Shown here: positions 6,531 to 12,654 of the stretch, in pieces
Layout of the letters: each line of letters starts with the position of its first letter
How positions within the stretch are numbered: position 1 is the first letter of the stretch
From: Paraclostridium ghonii
GTDB lineage: Bacteria; Bacillota; Clostridia; Peptostreptococcales; Peptostreptococcaceae
Assembly (NCBI RefSeq): GCF_023653455.1
Contig: NZ_JAKEDR010000097.1
Location: forward strand, 1 to 12,654
Length of the DNA stretch: 12,654 bases
Direction of reading: 5' to 3'
Notes under the pieces: generated by a model
Told to the model about the DNA's origin: nothing
Databases searched by the model: none
What the model saw: only the letters and a program-made list of their open reading frames with translations
Translations under genes and position numbers: made by a program

Positions 6531-7343
6531 ATGAACACAGGAAAAAATAATAAAGACTTAATAGAAATATATAAAAAAACTATATATAGTATAGAAAAAG
6601 AAGCTAAACGTATAAGTTTTTTTAATAAGTTTAGATTAAAAAAATCATCGCACTGCAAACAAGAGGTATTAGCATTAGAAAGTGGACAAGACATAAACGT
6701 ACATAACATAAATAATACTAATGAAACAGCTTACGGTAGAATTCATACATTCTATAATGGAGATAGATATATAGGTAAATTGATAGATGGACAAATGACA
6801 GGAAAAGGAACATATATATTTTTACAAGAGGATGGAAGTGAGCTCGAGTACGTAGGTGAATTTAAAGATGATATGAAAAATGGAAATGGAGTATGTGAAC
6901 TACAGAATAAATGTATATATATAGGACAATGGAAAGATGATGTAATGAATGGAATAGGAAAAATGATTTATTCAAGTCGTGATGAATACCTAGGAAATTG
7001 GAAACATGGCAAAAAAGAAGGACATGGGATATATACATGGAAAGATAGTGGAACGTATATAGGTGAGTTTAAATATGGTAAAATGGATGGAATAGGAACT
7101 TGTTATGATTATAATGGGTTTATAATATATGAAGGTGAATTCAAAAATAATTTACCTCATGGTCAAGGTGTTTATACATGGCCAGACAATAAAAAATACT
7201 CAGGTGAATTTAAACATGGCAAAAAGCATGGATATGGAACTTTTTATATAAACGAAGAAATATCGTATCAAGGCAATTGGAAATTTGATAAACCAAGTAT
7301 TTTTAATAAAAGTTTAGATGAACTTATTTCAAGTATAAAATAG
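6531..7343 (+). CDS. MORN-repeat protein
   Basis: A 270-residue protein. Residues 1 to about 65 are basic, helical and not repetitive. Residues about 69-262 are MORN repeats of the form Y.G.(F/W)K.(G/D).(M/K).G.G.Y. I count seven full units (starting YIGKLIDG, YVGEFKDD, YIGQWKDD, YLGNWKHG, YIGEFKYG, YEGEFKNN, YSGEFKHG) with a degenerate lead-in and a partial last unit (YQGNWKFD). There is no signal peptide, so it is probably cytoplasmic. MORN repeats form elongated beta-hairpin arrays; in eukaryotes they are linked to membrane or protein binding, while bacterial roles are mostly unknown. It has its own promoter and terminator. It is the second beta-hairpin repeat protein in the window, after the WG-repeat protein at 3138-4112. 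Confidence 0.94.
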   Translation: MNTGKNNKDLIEIYKKTIYSIEKEAKRISFFNKFRLKKSSHCKQEVLALESGQDINVHNINNTNETAYGRIHTFYNGDRYIGKLIDGQMTGKGTYIFLQEDGSELEYVGEFKDDMKNGNGVCELQNKCIYIGQWKDDVMNGIGKMIYSSRDEYLGNWKHGKKEGHGIYTWKDSGTYIGEFKYGKMDGIGTCYDYNGFIIYEGEFKNNLPHGQGVYTWPDNKKYSGEFKHGKKHGYGTFYINEEISYQGNWKFDKPSIFNKSLDELISSIK

Positions 7344-7374
7344 GCTAGCAATTATAATTGTTAGCCTATTTTTT
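7337..7374 (+). terminator. Strong Rho-independent terminator overlapping the stop codon
   Basis: Positions 7337-7352 pair with 7357-7372 (16 bp, one G-U; core TAGGCTAGCAAT) around a TATA loop and run into T residues. The TAG stop (7341-7343) lies inside the stem. The A-rich left flank gives it some potential on the minus strand. Confidence 0.92.
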
Positions 7375-7417
7375 GTATTTATTTTACTTATAAACAAGAA
7401 TATAAATACCAATAAAT

Positions 7418-7426
7418 GTATATAAT
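7418..7426 (+). promoter_or_regulatory. Candidate -10 element for the CAP gene
   Basis: TATAAT at 7421-7426 with a TG just upstream (7417-7418). I find no good -35 at 16-18 bases, so the promoter may depend on the extended -10 or on an activator. Confidence 0.35.
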
Positions 7427-7469
7427 TAAAAAACGTTACAAATAGTTATTATAACGAGGAAGTGATTGT

Positions 7470-8465
7470 TTGAAAAAATTATTATATTTAATGGTATTCA
7501 TACTTACAATAGCTATATTTATAAATAAAGCAAATATTGATTTTGAATTTAAAAAAAAAGAAGATGTAAGTAATATAAATCAAGTGGAAGAAGTAGAAAA
7601 TGCTATGTCATTAGATGATATAAATATAAAAAAATATAAAGAAATAAAAATTGGGGATAGTGAAAAAAGTTTAATAAGTAAAATTGGAAATCCAGATAGA
7701 AAAGATATAAGTGAATATGGATTTACTTGGTATGTATACAATAATGTTAAAAATAATTTTGCTATGGTAGGAATAAAAAATCAAAAAGTAGTAGCTCTTT
7801 ATAGCAATTCAATAAACTCATGCGATATAAATAATATAAAACTTGGAGATAATATTGACTTTATTAGAATAAATCATAAACCTATAGAATATAAGAAAAA
7901 AGGAAATACTAAATTTATGATTGATTCCAAAGATCAATTTGATATTTTTATAGAAGACAATAAATATATTACTATATTTTATGATTTATATAAAGATAAC
8001 AAAGTTACATCTTATCAAGTTATAGATAAAACTATTGAGGAGAGCTTGAAAGACATTTATCCTAAATATAGTGAAGAATTAAAAACTAGCTTTGAAATGC
8101 AAACGATAGACCTTATAAATAGTGTTAGAGATAAAGAAGGATTAAATAGATTGAATTTTAATGAAAAAGCTAGTATAAGTGCATTAAAGCACAGTATAGA
8201 TATGAGGGATAAAAATTACTTTGACCATGAAAATAAAAAAGGAAAAAGTCCTTTTGATAGAATGAAAAAAGAACACATAAGATATAGTGTAGCTGGTGAA
8301 AATATAGCTGCAGGACAAATAAATGCTATATATGCTCATGAAGCATTAATGAACTCTATTGGGCATAGGAAAAATATTTTAGGCGATTATAAAAACATAG
8401 GAGTAGGAGTTAGTTTTGGTGGACATTATAAATTATATTATACTCAAAACTTTTTTAGTGAATAA
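7470..8465 (+). CDS. Extracytoplasmic CAP-domain protein with CAP-associated N-terminal domain
   Basis: A 331-residue protein starting with TTG. GAGG at 7456-7459 lies 10 bases before it and the first codons (MKKLLYLMVF) make a basic, hydrophobic leader, so the mature protein is exported or N-terminally anchored (helix about 3-19). Residues about 57-190 match a CAP-associated N-terminal domain: KEIKIGDSEKSLISKIGNP, then a YGFTWYVY strand, a pattern also present in B. subtilis YlbC. Residues about 210-330 form a CAP/SCP domain with LINSVRDKEGL, putative site residues H241 (in ALKHS), the FDHE motif at 251-254, GENIA at 276-280 and GHRKNIL starting at 298. Bacterial CAP proteins are mostly uncharacterised surface or spore proteins. 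The next gene starts 27 bases after the stop without a terminator, so the two form an operon acting at the cell wall. Confidence 0.92.
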   Translation: MKKLLYLMVFILTIAIFINKANIDFEFKKKEDVSNINQVEEVENAMSLDDINIKKYKEIKIGDSEKSLISKIGNPDRKDISEYGFTWYVYNNVKNNFAMVGIKNQKVVALYSNSINSCDINNIKLGDNIDFIRINHKPIEYKKKGNTKFMIDSKDQFDIFIEDNKYITIFYDLYKDNKVTSYQVIDKTIEESLKDIYPKYSEELKTSFEMQTIDLINSVRDKEGLNRLNFNEKASISALKHSIDMRDKNYFDHENKKGKSPFDRMKKEHIRYSVAGENIAAGQINAIYAHEALMNSIGHRKNILGDYKNIGVGVSFGGHYKLYYTQNFFSE

Positions 8466-8492
8466 TTGACAGATGAAAGGAAGCATAAAAAA

Positions 8493-9188
8493 ATGGAAAA
8501 GAAAAAAAATAAACTATACTCAATAATTTTAATAGCTTCATTTTTTGTAATATCTATAAGCAGTATATCTTTTTGTGAAAAAAACGAAGAAGTATTTATA
8601 ACAAATGGACCTAGAGATAAAAAATATTTAGCTATAACTTTTGATGATGGACCTCATCCAAAAGAAACGGATGAAGTATTGGACATATTAAAAAAGCATG
8701 ATGTTAAGGCTACTTTTTTTATAGCAGGAAAACATGCCAATTGGTATAGTAAACCTCTTATAAGAGCAAGTAAAGAAGGGCATGAAATAGGAAATCATAC
8801 TTTTAATCATCCAGATATTTCAAATTTATCAAATGAACAGTTAGAGAAAGAAATTCTTAAATGTGAAGAGATTATAGTGAAAATGACGGGTAAAAAACCT
8901 ACTTTATTTAGGCCCCCATATGGAAGCTACAAAGAAGATGCATTAGGAAAAATTGCACAAAAACATGGATATAAAGTAGTACTATGGGATCATGTTGATG
9001 CTAAAGATTGGAAAAACCCAGGTGCTATGAATATTGCAAATGCTATAATAAATAACGTTGAAAATGGAGATATAATTTTATTACATGATTATGCTACAAA
9101 TAATACTGTAGAAGCCTTAGACATATTTATTCCGGAAATGCAAAAAAGAGGATATAAATTTGTAACAGTATCACAACTTTATAAATAA
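8493..9188 (+). CDS. Polysaccharide deacetylase, NodB/CE4 family
   Basis: A 231-residue protein that removes N- or O-acetyl groups from a polysaccharide, most likely peptidoglycan or another wall glycan. An N-terminal signal or anchor helix spans about residues 8-27. All CE4 motifs are present: TFDDGP (D51, D52), HTFNHP (metal-binding H102 and H106), RPPYGS starting at 140, DAKDW (169-173) and LLHD with H198. An intact metal-dependent active site is therefore expected. The ATG at 8493 is chosen because AAAGGAAG (8476-8483) sits before it; the in-frame TTG at 8466 has no ribosome binding site and lies directly after the CAP gene. Co-transcription with the CAP gene fits a joint wall-modifying task. 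PdaA/PdaB-like or PgdA-like subtypes cannot be separated by eye. Confidence 0.94.
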   Translation: MEKKKNKLYSIILIASFFVISISSISFCEKNEEVFITNGPRDKKYLAITFDDGPHPKETDEVLDILKKHDVKATFFIAGKHANWYSKPLIRASKEGHEIGNHTFNHPDISNLSNEQLEKEILKCEEIIVKMTGKKPTLFRPPYGSYKEDALGKIAQKHGYKVVLWDHVDAKDWKNPGAMNIANAIINNVENGDIILLHDYATNNTVEALDIFIPEMQKRGYKFVTVSQLYK

Positions 9189-9225
9189 AATAAATTTAAT
9201 ATAAAAATATAAATAAATAGATTCA

Positions 9226-9273
9226 CTTTTTTAGAAATTTTAATATTATATAATAAGACTATTTCTAAAAAAG
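9226..9273 (+). promoter_or_regulatory. 13-bp inverted repeat enclosing a -10 element and covering the Shine-Dalgarno
   Basis: CTTTTTTAGAAAT at 9226-9238 is the exact reverse complement of 9261-9273. The 22-base spacer contains TATAAT (9249-9254); no clear -35 is seen. A transcript started there begins near 9261, at the right arm, and so lacks the left arm. RNA reading through from the deacetylase gene would contain both arms and hide the AAAAAAGG ribosome binding site (9267-9274). The DNA repeat could also be an operator. Confidence 0.5.
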
Positions 9274-9283
9274 GATGAAGTGT

Positions 9284-9607
9284 ATGTATAACAAAGTATT
9301 TGAAAAAAAAGAGTTTATTATATTTCAGGTTAAAGAAGGTTATATAGCTTATAATACTAAAAAAACATTTGAAGAAGGGCATACACATTTGAAAAACTTT
9401 AACGCAGCCAAAAAGGCTATAGACTTAGTCATAAATAAAAAGATACCAAAAAGCACAAATGCATATTATCTAACTAGTTTAATAAGGTTAACGAATGACG
9501 ATAAATACGTTGAAAAGATAAATGAACTTATTGAGACTAGAAATCAAAAAGGAAAAAAGGAAAAATACTATAATGTAGGTTATAGATGGACAAAAAGGAG
9601 CTCTTAA
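9284..9607 (+). CDS. Small uncharacterised protein, 107 residues
   Basis: I do not recognise this protein. It is basic, with no signal peptide or membrane helix. The first third looks like beta strands (EFIIFQVKEGYIAYNT), followed by a GHTHL motif and a helix (NFNAAKKAIDLVIN), then further helices (YYLTSLIRLT, KYVEKINELIETR) and a lysine-rich tail whose last residues (KRSS) are encoded in the terminator stem. Two ATGs are in frame: 9275 directly abuts the AAAAGG ribosome binding site, whereas 9284 is 9 bases after it and is preferred. The gene is a stand-alone unit that converges on a small minus-strand gene and shares its terminator. An AT-rich codon pattern like that of its neighbours gives no sign of recent transfer. 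Confidence 0.75.
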   Translation: MYNKVFEKKEFIIFQVKEGYIAYNTKKTFEEGHTHLKNFNAAKKAIDLVINKKIPKSTNAYYLTSLIRLTNDDKYVEKINELIETRNQKGKKEKYYNVGYRWTKRSS

Positions 9608-9617
9608 GCTCCTTTTT
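9592..9617. terminator. Bidirectional terminator shared by two converging genes
   Basis: AAAAAGGAGCT (9592-9602) pairs perfectly with 9607-9617 around a CTTA loop. The stem has T tracts at the 3' side on both strands, so it can end the 107-residue gene (its TAA is 9605-9607) and the minus-strand gene stopping at 9621. Confidence 0.9.
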
Positions 9618-9620
9618 AAT

Positions 9621-9785
9621 TTATCTATTTTTTGAAAAGTTTAAATTAATTTCTTTATTTTCATATATTATTATAGATGATATACCTTGCCTATCATAAG
9701 ATTTCATAGTTTTTAAGGCTTCTTTTTTAGACATAGGGGAAGAAATTGATTTTGTATCAGATCTTATTATAATATACTTATTCAT
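9621..9785 (-). CDS. Small uncharacterised protein, 54 residues
   Basis: Read on the minus strand from ATG at 9785 to TAA at 9621-9623. The start has an excellent ribosome binding site, GGGAGG, 7 bases upstream, and a shared terminator lies 3 bases after the stop. Both make a real gene likely in spite of its size. The predicted protein has a strand-helix-strand pattern: MNKYIIIRS, then SPMSKKEALKTMKSYDRQG, then SSIIIYENKEINLNF. It is basic, has no membrane segment, and is probably cytoplasmic. I know no function for it. It lies between the 107-residue gene (convergent) and the pab operon (divergent). A TATAAT on the minus strand (9823-9818) is a candidate -10. Confidence 0.75.
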   Translation of the reverse strand: MNKYIIIRSDTKSISSPMSKKEALKTMKSYDRQGISSIIIYENKEINLNFSKNR

Positions 9786-9817
9786 TGTAAAGCCTCCCGA
9801 TAATGTATAAATTAGTA

Positions 9818-9823
9818 ATTATA
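9818..9823 (-). promoter_or_regulatory. Candidate -10 of the 54-residue gene
   Basis: The minus strand reads TATAAT from 9823 to 9818, about 32 bases before the start codon at 9785. The -35 region (around 9841-9846, TCTTCA) is poor and overlaps the left arm of the inverted repeat at 9833-9844. Confidence 0.35.
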
Positions 9824-9832
9824 TCAATAATA

Positions 9833-9890
9833 GTTTTTGATGAAGATAAATAAATATACTAAACATATTATGAATAATTTCATCAAAAAC
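9833..9890. repeat. 12-bp inverted repeat between divergent promoters
   Basis: GTTTTTGATGAA (9833-9844) is matched exactly by its reverse complement at 9879-9890, with a 34-base AT-rich spacer that includes a small inner repeat (AATAT 9853-9857 with 9865-9869). It lies between the minus-strand gene and the pab promoter, 8 bases before the pab -35. It may be an operator pair for one or both directions. Confidence 0.5.
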
Positions 9891-9897
9891 GTCTATA

Positions 9898-9927
9898 TTG
9901 ACATGGATTTCTCAACAAATATATAAT
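9898..9927 (+). promoter_or_regulatory. Consensus promoter of the pab operon
   Basis: A perfect TTGACA (9898-9903) and a perfect TATAAT (9922-9927) are separated by 18 bases. Transcription should start near 9934, leaving a leader of about 70 bases. This is the best-scoring promoter in the window by eye. Confidence 0.8.
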
Positions 9928-9959
9928 TAACTTGTAGTAAAAATAAAAAAAATAACAAA

Positions 9960-9985
9960 TAAATAAATTTTATGAAATTTATTTA
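9960..9985 (+). other. AT-only hairpin in the pabA leader
   Basis: Positions 9960-9970 pair perfectly with 9975-9985 (11 bp, A and T only) around a TATG loop, directly before the AAAGGGGG ribosome binding site (9989-9995). It resembles neither a known folate riboswitch nor a terminator. With no G-C pairs it may have little effect. Confidence 0.35.
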
Positions 9986-10002
9986 ATTAAAGGGGGCATT
10001 TT

Positions 10003-10590
10003 ATGATATTAATGATAGATAATTATGATTCTTTTGTTTATAACTTAGTTCAATTTCTAGGAGAGTTAGGTGAAGACATATTAGTAAAAAGAAATGATGA
10101 GATTACTATAAAAGATATAGAAAACATAGATCCTGAAATTATTGTATTATCACCAGGACCTTGTTCTCCAAAAGAAGCTGGGATATGCATTGAAGTGGTA
10201 AGTCATTTTAAAGGTATAAAACCAATTCTTGGTATATGTTTAGGTCATCAAATAATAGGACATGCATTTGGTGGAAAGGTAGTTAAAGCAAATAAGCCTG
10301 TTCATGGAAAAGTTCACCCTATAGACCATATAAATAAAGGTGTATTTAGAAATTTAAACAATCCATTGAATGTGACTAGATATCATTCTTTAATAATAGA
10401 TGAAACCACACTACCAGATGAATTAGAAGTTACAGCAAAAACAAAAGATGGAGAGATTATGGGAGTTAGGTCGAAAAAATACCACATAGAAGGTGTTCAA
10501 TTCCATCCAGAGGCTATTTTGTCTGAGCAAGGACATGATATATTAAGAAATTTTATAAGTCAATTTAGAGGATACGAGGAGGTCAAATAA
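10003..10590 (+). CDS. pabA: Aminodeoxychorismate synthase, glutamine amidotransferase subunit
   Basis: A 195-residue class I glutamine amidotransferase that releases ammonia from glutamine for PabB. Family marks are MIDNYDSFVYNL at the N-terminus, the oxyanion-loop SPGPCSP, the nucleophile C79 in GICLGHQ, and H168 with E170 in FHPEAI to complete the triad. Length is normal for PabA/TrpG. The two types are close and some organisms share one subunit between p-aminobenzoate and tryptophan synthesis. Here the next genes are pabB and pabC, with no trp gene in view, so pabA is the better name. The start has AAAGGGGG 7 bases upstream. Its stop codon is directly followed by the pabB ATG, so translation is probably coupled and the subunits made in equal amounts. 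Confidence 0.95.
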   Translation: MILMIDNYDSFVYNLVQFLGELGEDILVKRNDEITIKDIENIDPEIIVLSPGPCSPKEAGICIEVVSHFKGIKPILGICLGHQIIGHAFGGKVVKANKPVHGKVHPIDHINKGVFRNLNNPLNVTRYHSLIIDETTLPDELEVTAKTKDGEIMGVRSKKYHIEGVQFHPEAILSEQGHDILRNFISQFRGYEEVK

Positions 10591-11934
10591 ATGTTAAAAC
10601 AAATTTCTACAAAATTGGATGCATTTGAAATATACACTTTATTTAAAGATGAAAAAGATAGTTTTATACTAGATAGTGGTATGGATGAAGAGAAGTTAGG
10701 TAGATACTCATTTATAAGCTCAAGACCATTTGATGTTATTAAAATGAAAGATTCTAAATCTAATCCATTAGATACATTAAAAGAAAAGTTGGATAAATAC
10801 AAAGTTGAAAATAATACTCATATACCATTTATAGGTGGTGCGGTAGGGTATTTATCTTATGATGTAGGAAACTATATAGAAAAATTACCAAGAACAGCTA
10901 TAGATGATACGGGAGTTTATGATTTATATTTTGGGTTTTATAATTTCGTAATAGTTGTAGATCACTTAGAAAATAAAACTTATATAGCAACTCCGGGAAT
11001 CAGTCAAGAAGAAGAGCTTAGTATAGCAAAGGAAATAGAATCAAAAATATTAAATGCTGATAAACAAAATTTAAAATATGATTTTAATGGGAAACAAATT
11101 GAAGTTAAACTAAGTTCTAATTTTAAAAAGAATGAATACATAAATGCGATAGAAAAAGTAAGAGATTATATAAAGCAAGGTGATATATATCAAGCTAATT
11201 TAACTCAAAGATTTTCTGGGAAAACTAACTTATCAAGCTATCAATTATATAAAAAATTACGAGATGTAAGTAAAGCCCCGTTTGCTGCTTTTTTAAATTT
11301 TGAAAACTACCAAGTTTTATCAAATTCACCAGAGAGATTCATTAAATGTATAGATAAAACTATAGAAGCTAGACCTATAAAGGGAACAAGACCTAGAGGA
11401 AATACAATAGAAGAAGATATGAGATTGCAAGAAGAACTAAGAAATAGTGAAAAAGATAAGGCTGAACTTCTTATGATAGTAGATTTAGAAAGAAATGATT
11501 TAGGAAAAGTATCTAAAATAGGAACTGTAAAGGTTCCTGAATTATTTGTCATAGAGCCTTATGCAAATGTAAGTCACTTAGTATCTACTGTAACTGGAAA
11601 ACTGAAAGATTCTTTAAGTAGTATAGACGTAATAAAAGCAACATTTCCTGGGGGATCTATAACTGGAGCTCCTAAAATAAGAGCTATGGAGATAATAGAT
11701 GAATTAGAGCCAACTCAAAGAAATGTATATACTGGATCAATAGGATATATAGGTTTTAATGGAGATATGGATTTTAATATTGCAATAAGAACTTTGATAA
11801 AAAAAGATGAAGATATATACTTCCAAGTTGGAGGAGGAATAACTTGGGACTCAAATCCACAAGAAGAGTACCAAGAAACACTAGATAAAGCAAAATCTAT
11901 AATGAAAGCAGTAAGAGGCTATTATGAAGAATAA
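10591..11934 (+). CDS. pabB: Aminodeoxychorismate synthase, component I
   Basis: A 447-residue chorismate-using enzyme that, with PabA, makes 4-amino-4-deoxychorismate. The N-terminal part is the anthranilate synthase I-like domain ([13 protein letters not shown] near residue 37); the chorismate-binding domain runs from about residue 185 to the end. Key motifs are [30 protein letters not shown] at 262-270, [33 protein letters not shown] and GGGITWDS. K264 in PIKGT is the lysine typical of PabB; anthranilate synthases (TrpE) have alanine there (PIAGT). This residue supports PabB over TrpE. The ATG follows the pabA stop with no gap, and GAGGAGG (10576-10582), inside pabA, is its ribosome binding site. 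The 3' end overlaps pabC. Confidence 0.97.
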   Translation: MLKQISTKLDAFEIYTLFKDEKDSFILDSGMDEEKLGRYSFISSRPFDVIKMKDSKSNPLDTLKEKLDKYKVENNTHIPFIGGAVGYLSYDVGNYIEKLPRTAIDDTGVYDLYFGFYNFVIVVDHLENKTYIATPGISQEEELSIAKEIESKILNADKQNLKYDFNGKQIEVKLSSNFKKNEYINAIEKVRDYIKQGDIYQANLTQRFSGKTNLSSYQLYKKLRDVSKAPFAAFLNFENYQVLSNSPERFIKCIDKTIEARPIKGTRPRGNTIEEDMRLQEELRNSEKDKAELLMIVDLERNDLGKVSKIGTVKVPELFVIEPYANVSHLVSTVTGKLKDSLSSIDVIKATFPGGSITGAPKIRAMEIIDELEPTQRNVYTGSIGYIGFNGDMDFNIAIRTLIKKDEDIYFQVGGGITWDSNPQEEYQETLDKAKSIMKAVRGYYEE

Positions 11935-12654
11935 TGTATCATTTAATAGTGAGTTAAGTAAATTTGGAATTGGGCTATTTGAAACCATAAAAATTGAAAG
12001 TGGGAATCCTATTTGTTTAAATTTGCATTTAGACAGAATATTTAAATCTATAGAAACTTTAAATTTAGATATAAAAGAAACTAAAAGTTTTATAGAAGAA
12101 AGAATAATAGAGTATATAAAATGTGAAAAAGTAGATAATAAGGCTCTTAGATTGACTATGTTTGATGAAGGATATAATATATCAACAAGAGATATTCTTT
12201 ATAAAGAAGAAACATATACAAGAGGATTTAAACTTAATGTATCTCCAATAAGAAGATGTGACAGTATATTATATAGGCATAAAACTACTAATTATTTTGA
12301 AAATATATACACAAAAAAATTTGCGGTTAAAAATGGCTATGATGATGCAATTTTTATAGATTGTTATGATAGAATACTTGAATGTTCTATGAGTAATATA
12401 TTTTTTATAAAAGATGAAAAAATATATACTCCAAATGAAAAATTACCAATATTAGAGGGAACAATGAAAAGAAGGATTATGGAGTTATGTGTAGAATTAG
12501 GAATTAATATAGAACAATCTGATATAAAAATAACGGATATAGATAAATTTGATTTTTGTTTTTTAAGCAACAGTCTAATGAGAATTATGAAAGTAAGACA
12601 AATAAATGAAATTGAATTTGAGTGTTTTAATAAAACATTTGATAAATTATGGAG
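11924..12654 (+). CDS. pabC: Aminodeoxychorismate lyase (partial, runs off the window)
   Basis: A class IV aminotransferase-fold, PLP-dependent enzyme that splits 4-amino-4-deoxychorismate into p-aminobenzoate and pyruvate. 243 residues are visible and the frame is still open at the window edge, so only a short C-terminal piece should be missing. Marks are FGIGLFETIKI near residue 14, the LHLDRI motif, the probable PLP lysine K120 in RHKTTNYFEN, ECSMSNIFFI starting at E153, and LPILEGTMKRRIM. The N-terminus is about 12-15 residues shorter than in many PabC proteins and lacks the usual first strand with an NG turn. The ATG at 11924 overlaps pabB by 11 bases and has AAGAGG (11913-11918) 5 bases before it. 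An unrelated branched-chain or D-amino-acid aminotransferase is less likely given its position after pabAB. Confidence 0.92.
   Translation, partial: MKNNVSFNSELSKFGIGLFETIKIESGNPICLNLHLDRIFKSIETLNLDIKETKSFIEERIIEYIKCEKVDNKALRLTMFDEGYNISTRDILYKEETYTRGFKLNVSPIRRCDSILYRHKTTNYFENIYTKKFAVKNGYDDAIFIDCYDRILECSMSNIFFIKDEKIYTPNEKLPILEGTMKRRIMELCVELGINIEQSDIKITDIDKFDFCFLSNSLMRIMKVRQINEIEFECFNKTFDKLW

Noticed and set aside
8553..8580. Possible lipoprotein signal in the deacetylase (cysteine after SISF)
   Set aside because: The residue before the cysteine is phenylalanine, not G, A or S, so it does not fit a lipobox; a plain signal peptide or anchor is more likely.
9928..10002. Folate (THF) riboswitch in the pabA leader
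   Set aside because: The leader is about 70 bases and nearly all A and T; it lacks the G-C-rich paired core such a riboswitch needs.
10003..11934. Reading the pair as anthranilate synthase trpG-trpE
   Set aside because: The second protein has lysine in PIKGT, typical of PabB, where TrpE has alanine, and pabC follows directly.

Overview
The window looks like chromosome from a very low-GC Gram-positive anaerobe of the Clostridia. Codon use is strongly AT-biased (ATA, AGA and TTA are common), Shine-Dalgarno sites are strong, and U-tailed hairpin terminators are frequent. The mix of LrgA/LrgB, YitT, CAP and NodB proteins, WG- and MORN-repeat proteins and a pabABC cluster would suit the Peptostreptococcaceae or a relative. 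That placement is an inference from style and gene content, not a search result. I see no mobile element, CRISPR array, rRNA or tRNA.

Layout. Positions 1-31 hold the terminator of an upstream gene. Two separately transcribed genes follow, each encoding a single-pass membrane protein with TPR-like helices: 123-1508, with a duplicated C-terminal module, and 1633-3009, with TPR helices on both sides of the membrane and a probable CTG start. Next come a WG-repeat protein (3138-4112) and a probable operon of lrgA, lrgB and a YitT-family gene (4226-6188). After a 342-base gap with an unusually long hairpin comes a MORN-repeat protein (6531-7343). Two extracytoplasmic proteins form the next unit: a CAP-domain protein (7470-8465) and a NodB-type polysaccharide deacetylase (8493-9188).

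The section 9189-10002 holds two small unrecognised genes that converge on one bidirectional terminator: a 107-residue protein on the plus strand, and a 54-residue protein on the minus strand that a 60-residue length cut-off would miss. The window ends in a tightly coupled pabA-pabB-pabC operon for p-aminobenzoate synthesis (10003-12654), with pabC cut by the window edge and a near-consensus promoter upstream.

How the genes work together. The clearest pathway is chorismate to p-aminobenzoate, feeding folate synthesis. PabA supplies ammonia from glutamine, PabB makes aminodeoxychorismate and PabC releases pyruvate to give p-aminobenzoate. The CAP and deacetylase pair probably acts at the cell wall. 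The lrgAB-yitT unit is a membrane-transport or holin-like group. The TPR, WG and MORN proteins are repeat scaffolds whose partners cannot be read from sequence.

The less ordinary material is at the RNA level. Several leaders carry AT-rich hairpins beside the ribosome binding site. One inverted repeat (9226-9273) would hide a ribosome binding site only in read-through transcripts. The 6189-6530 gap has a 25-bp hairpin that shares a 12-base complement with the leader of the MORN gene.
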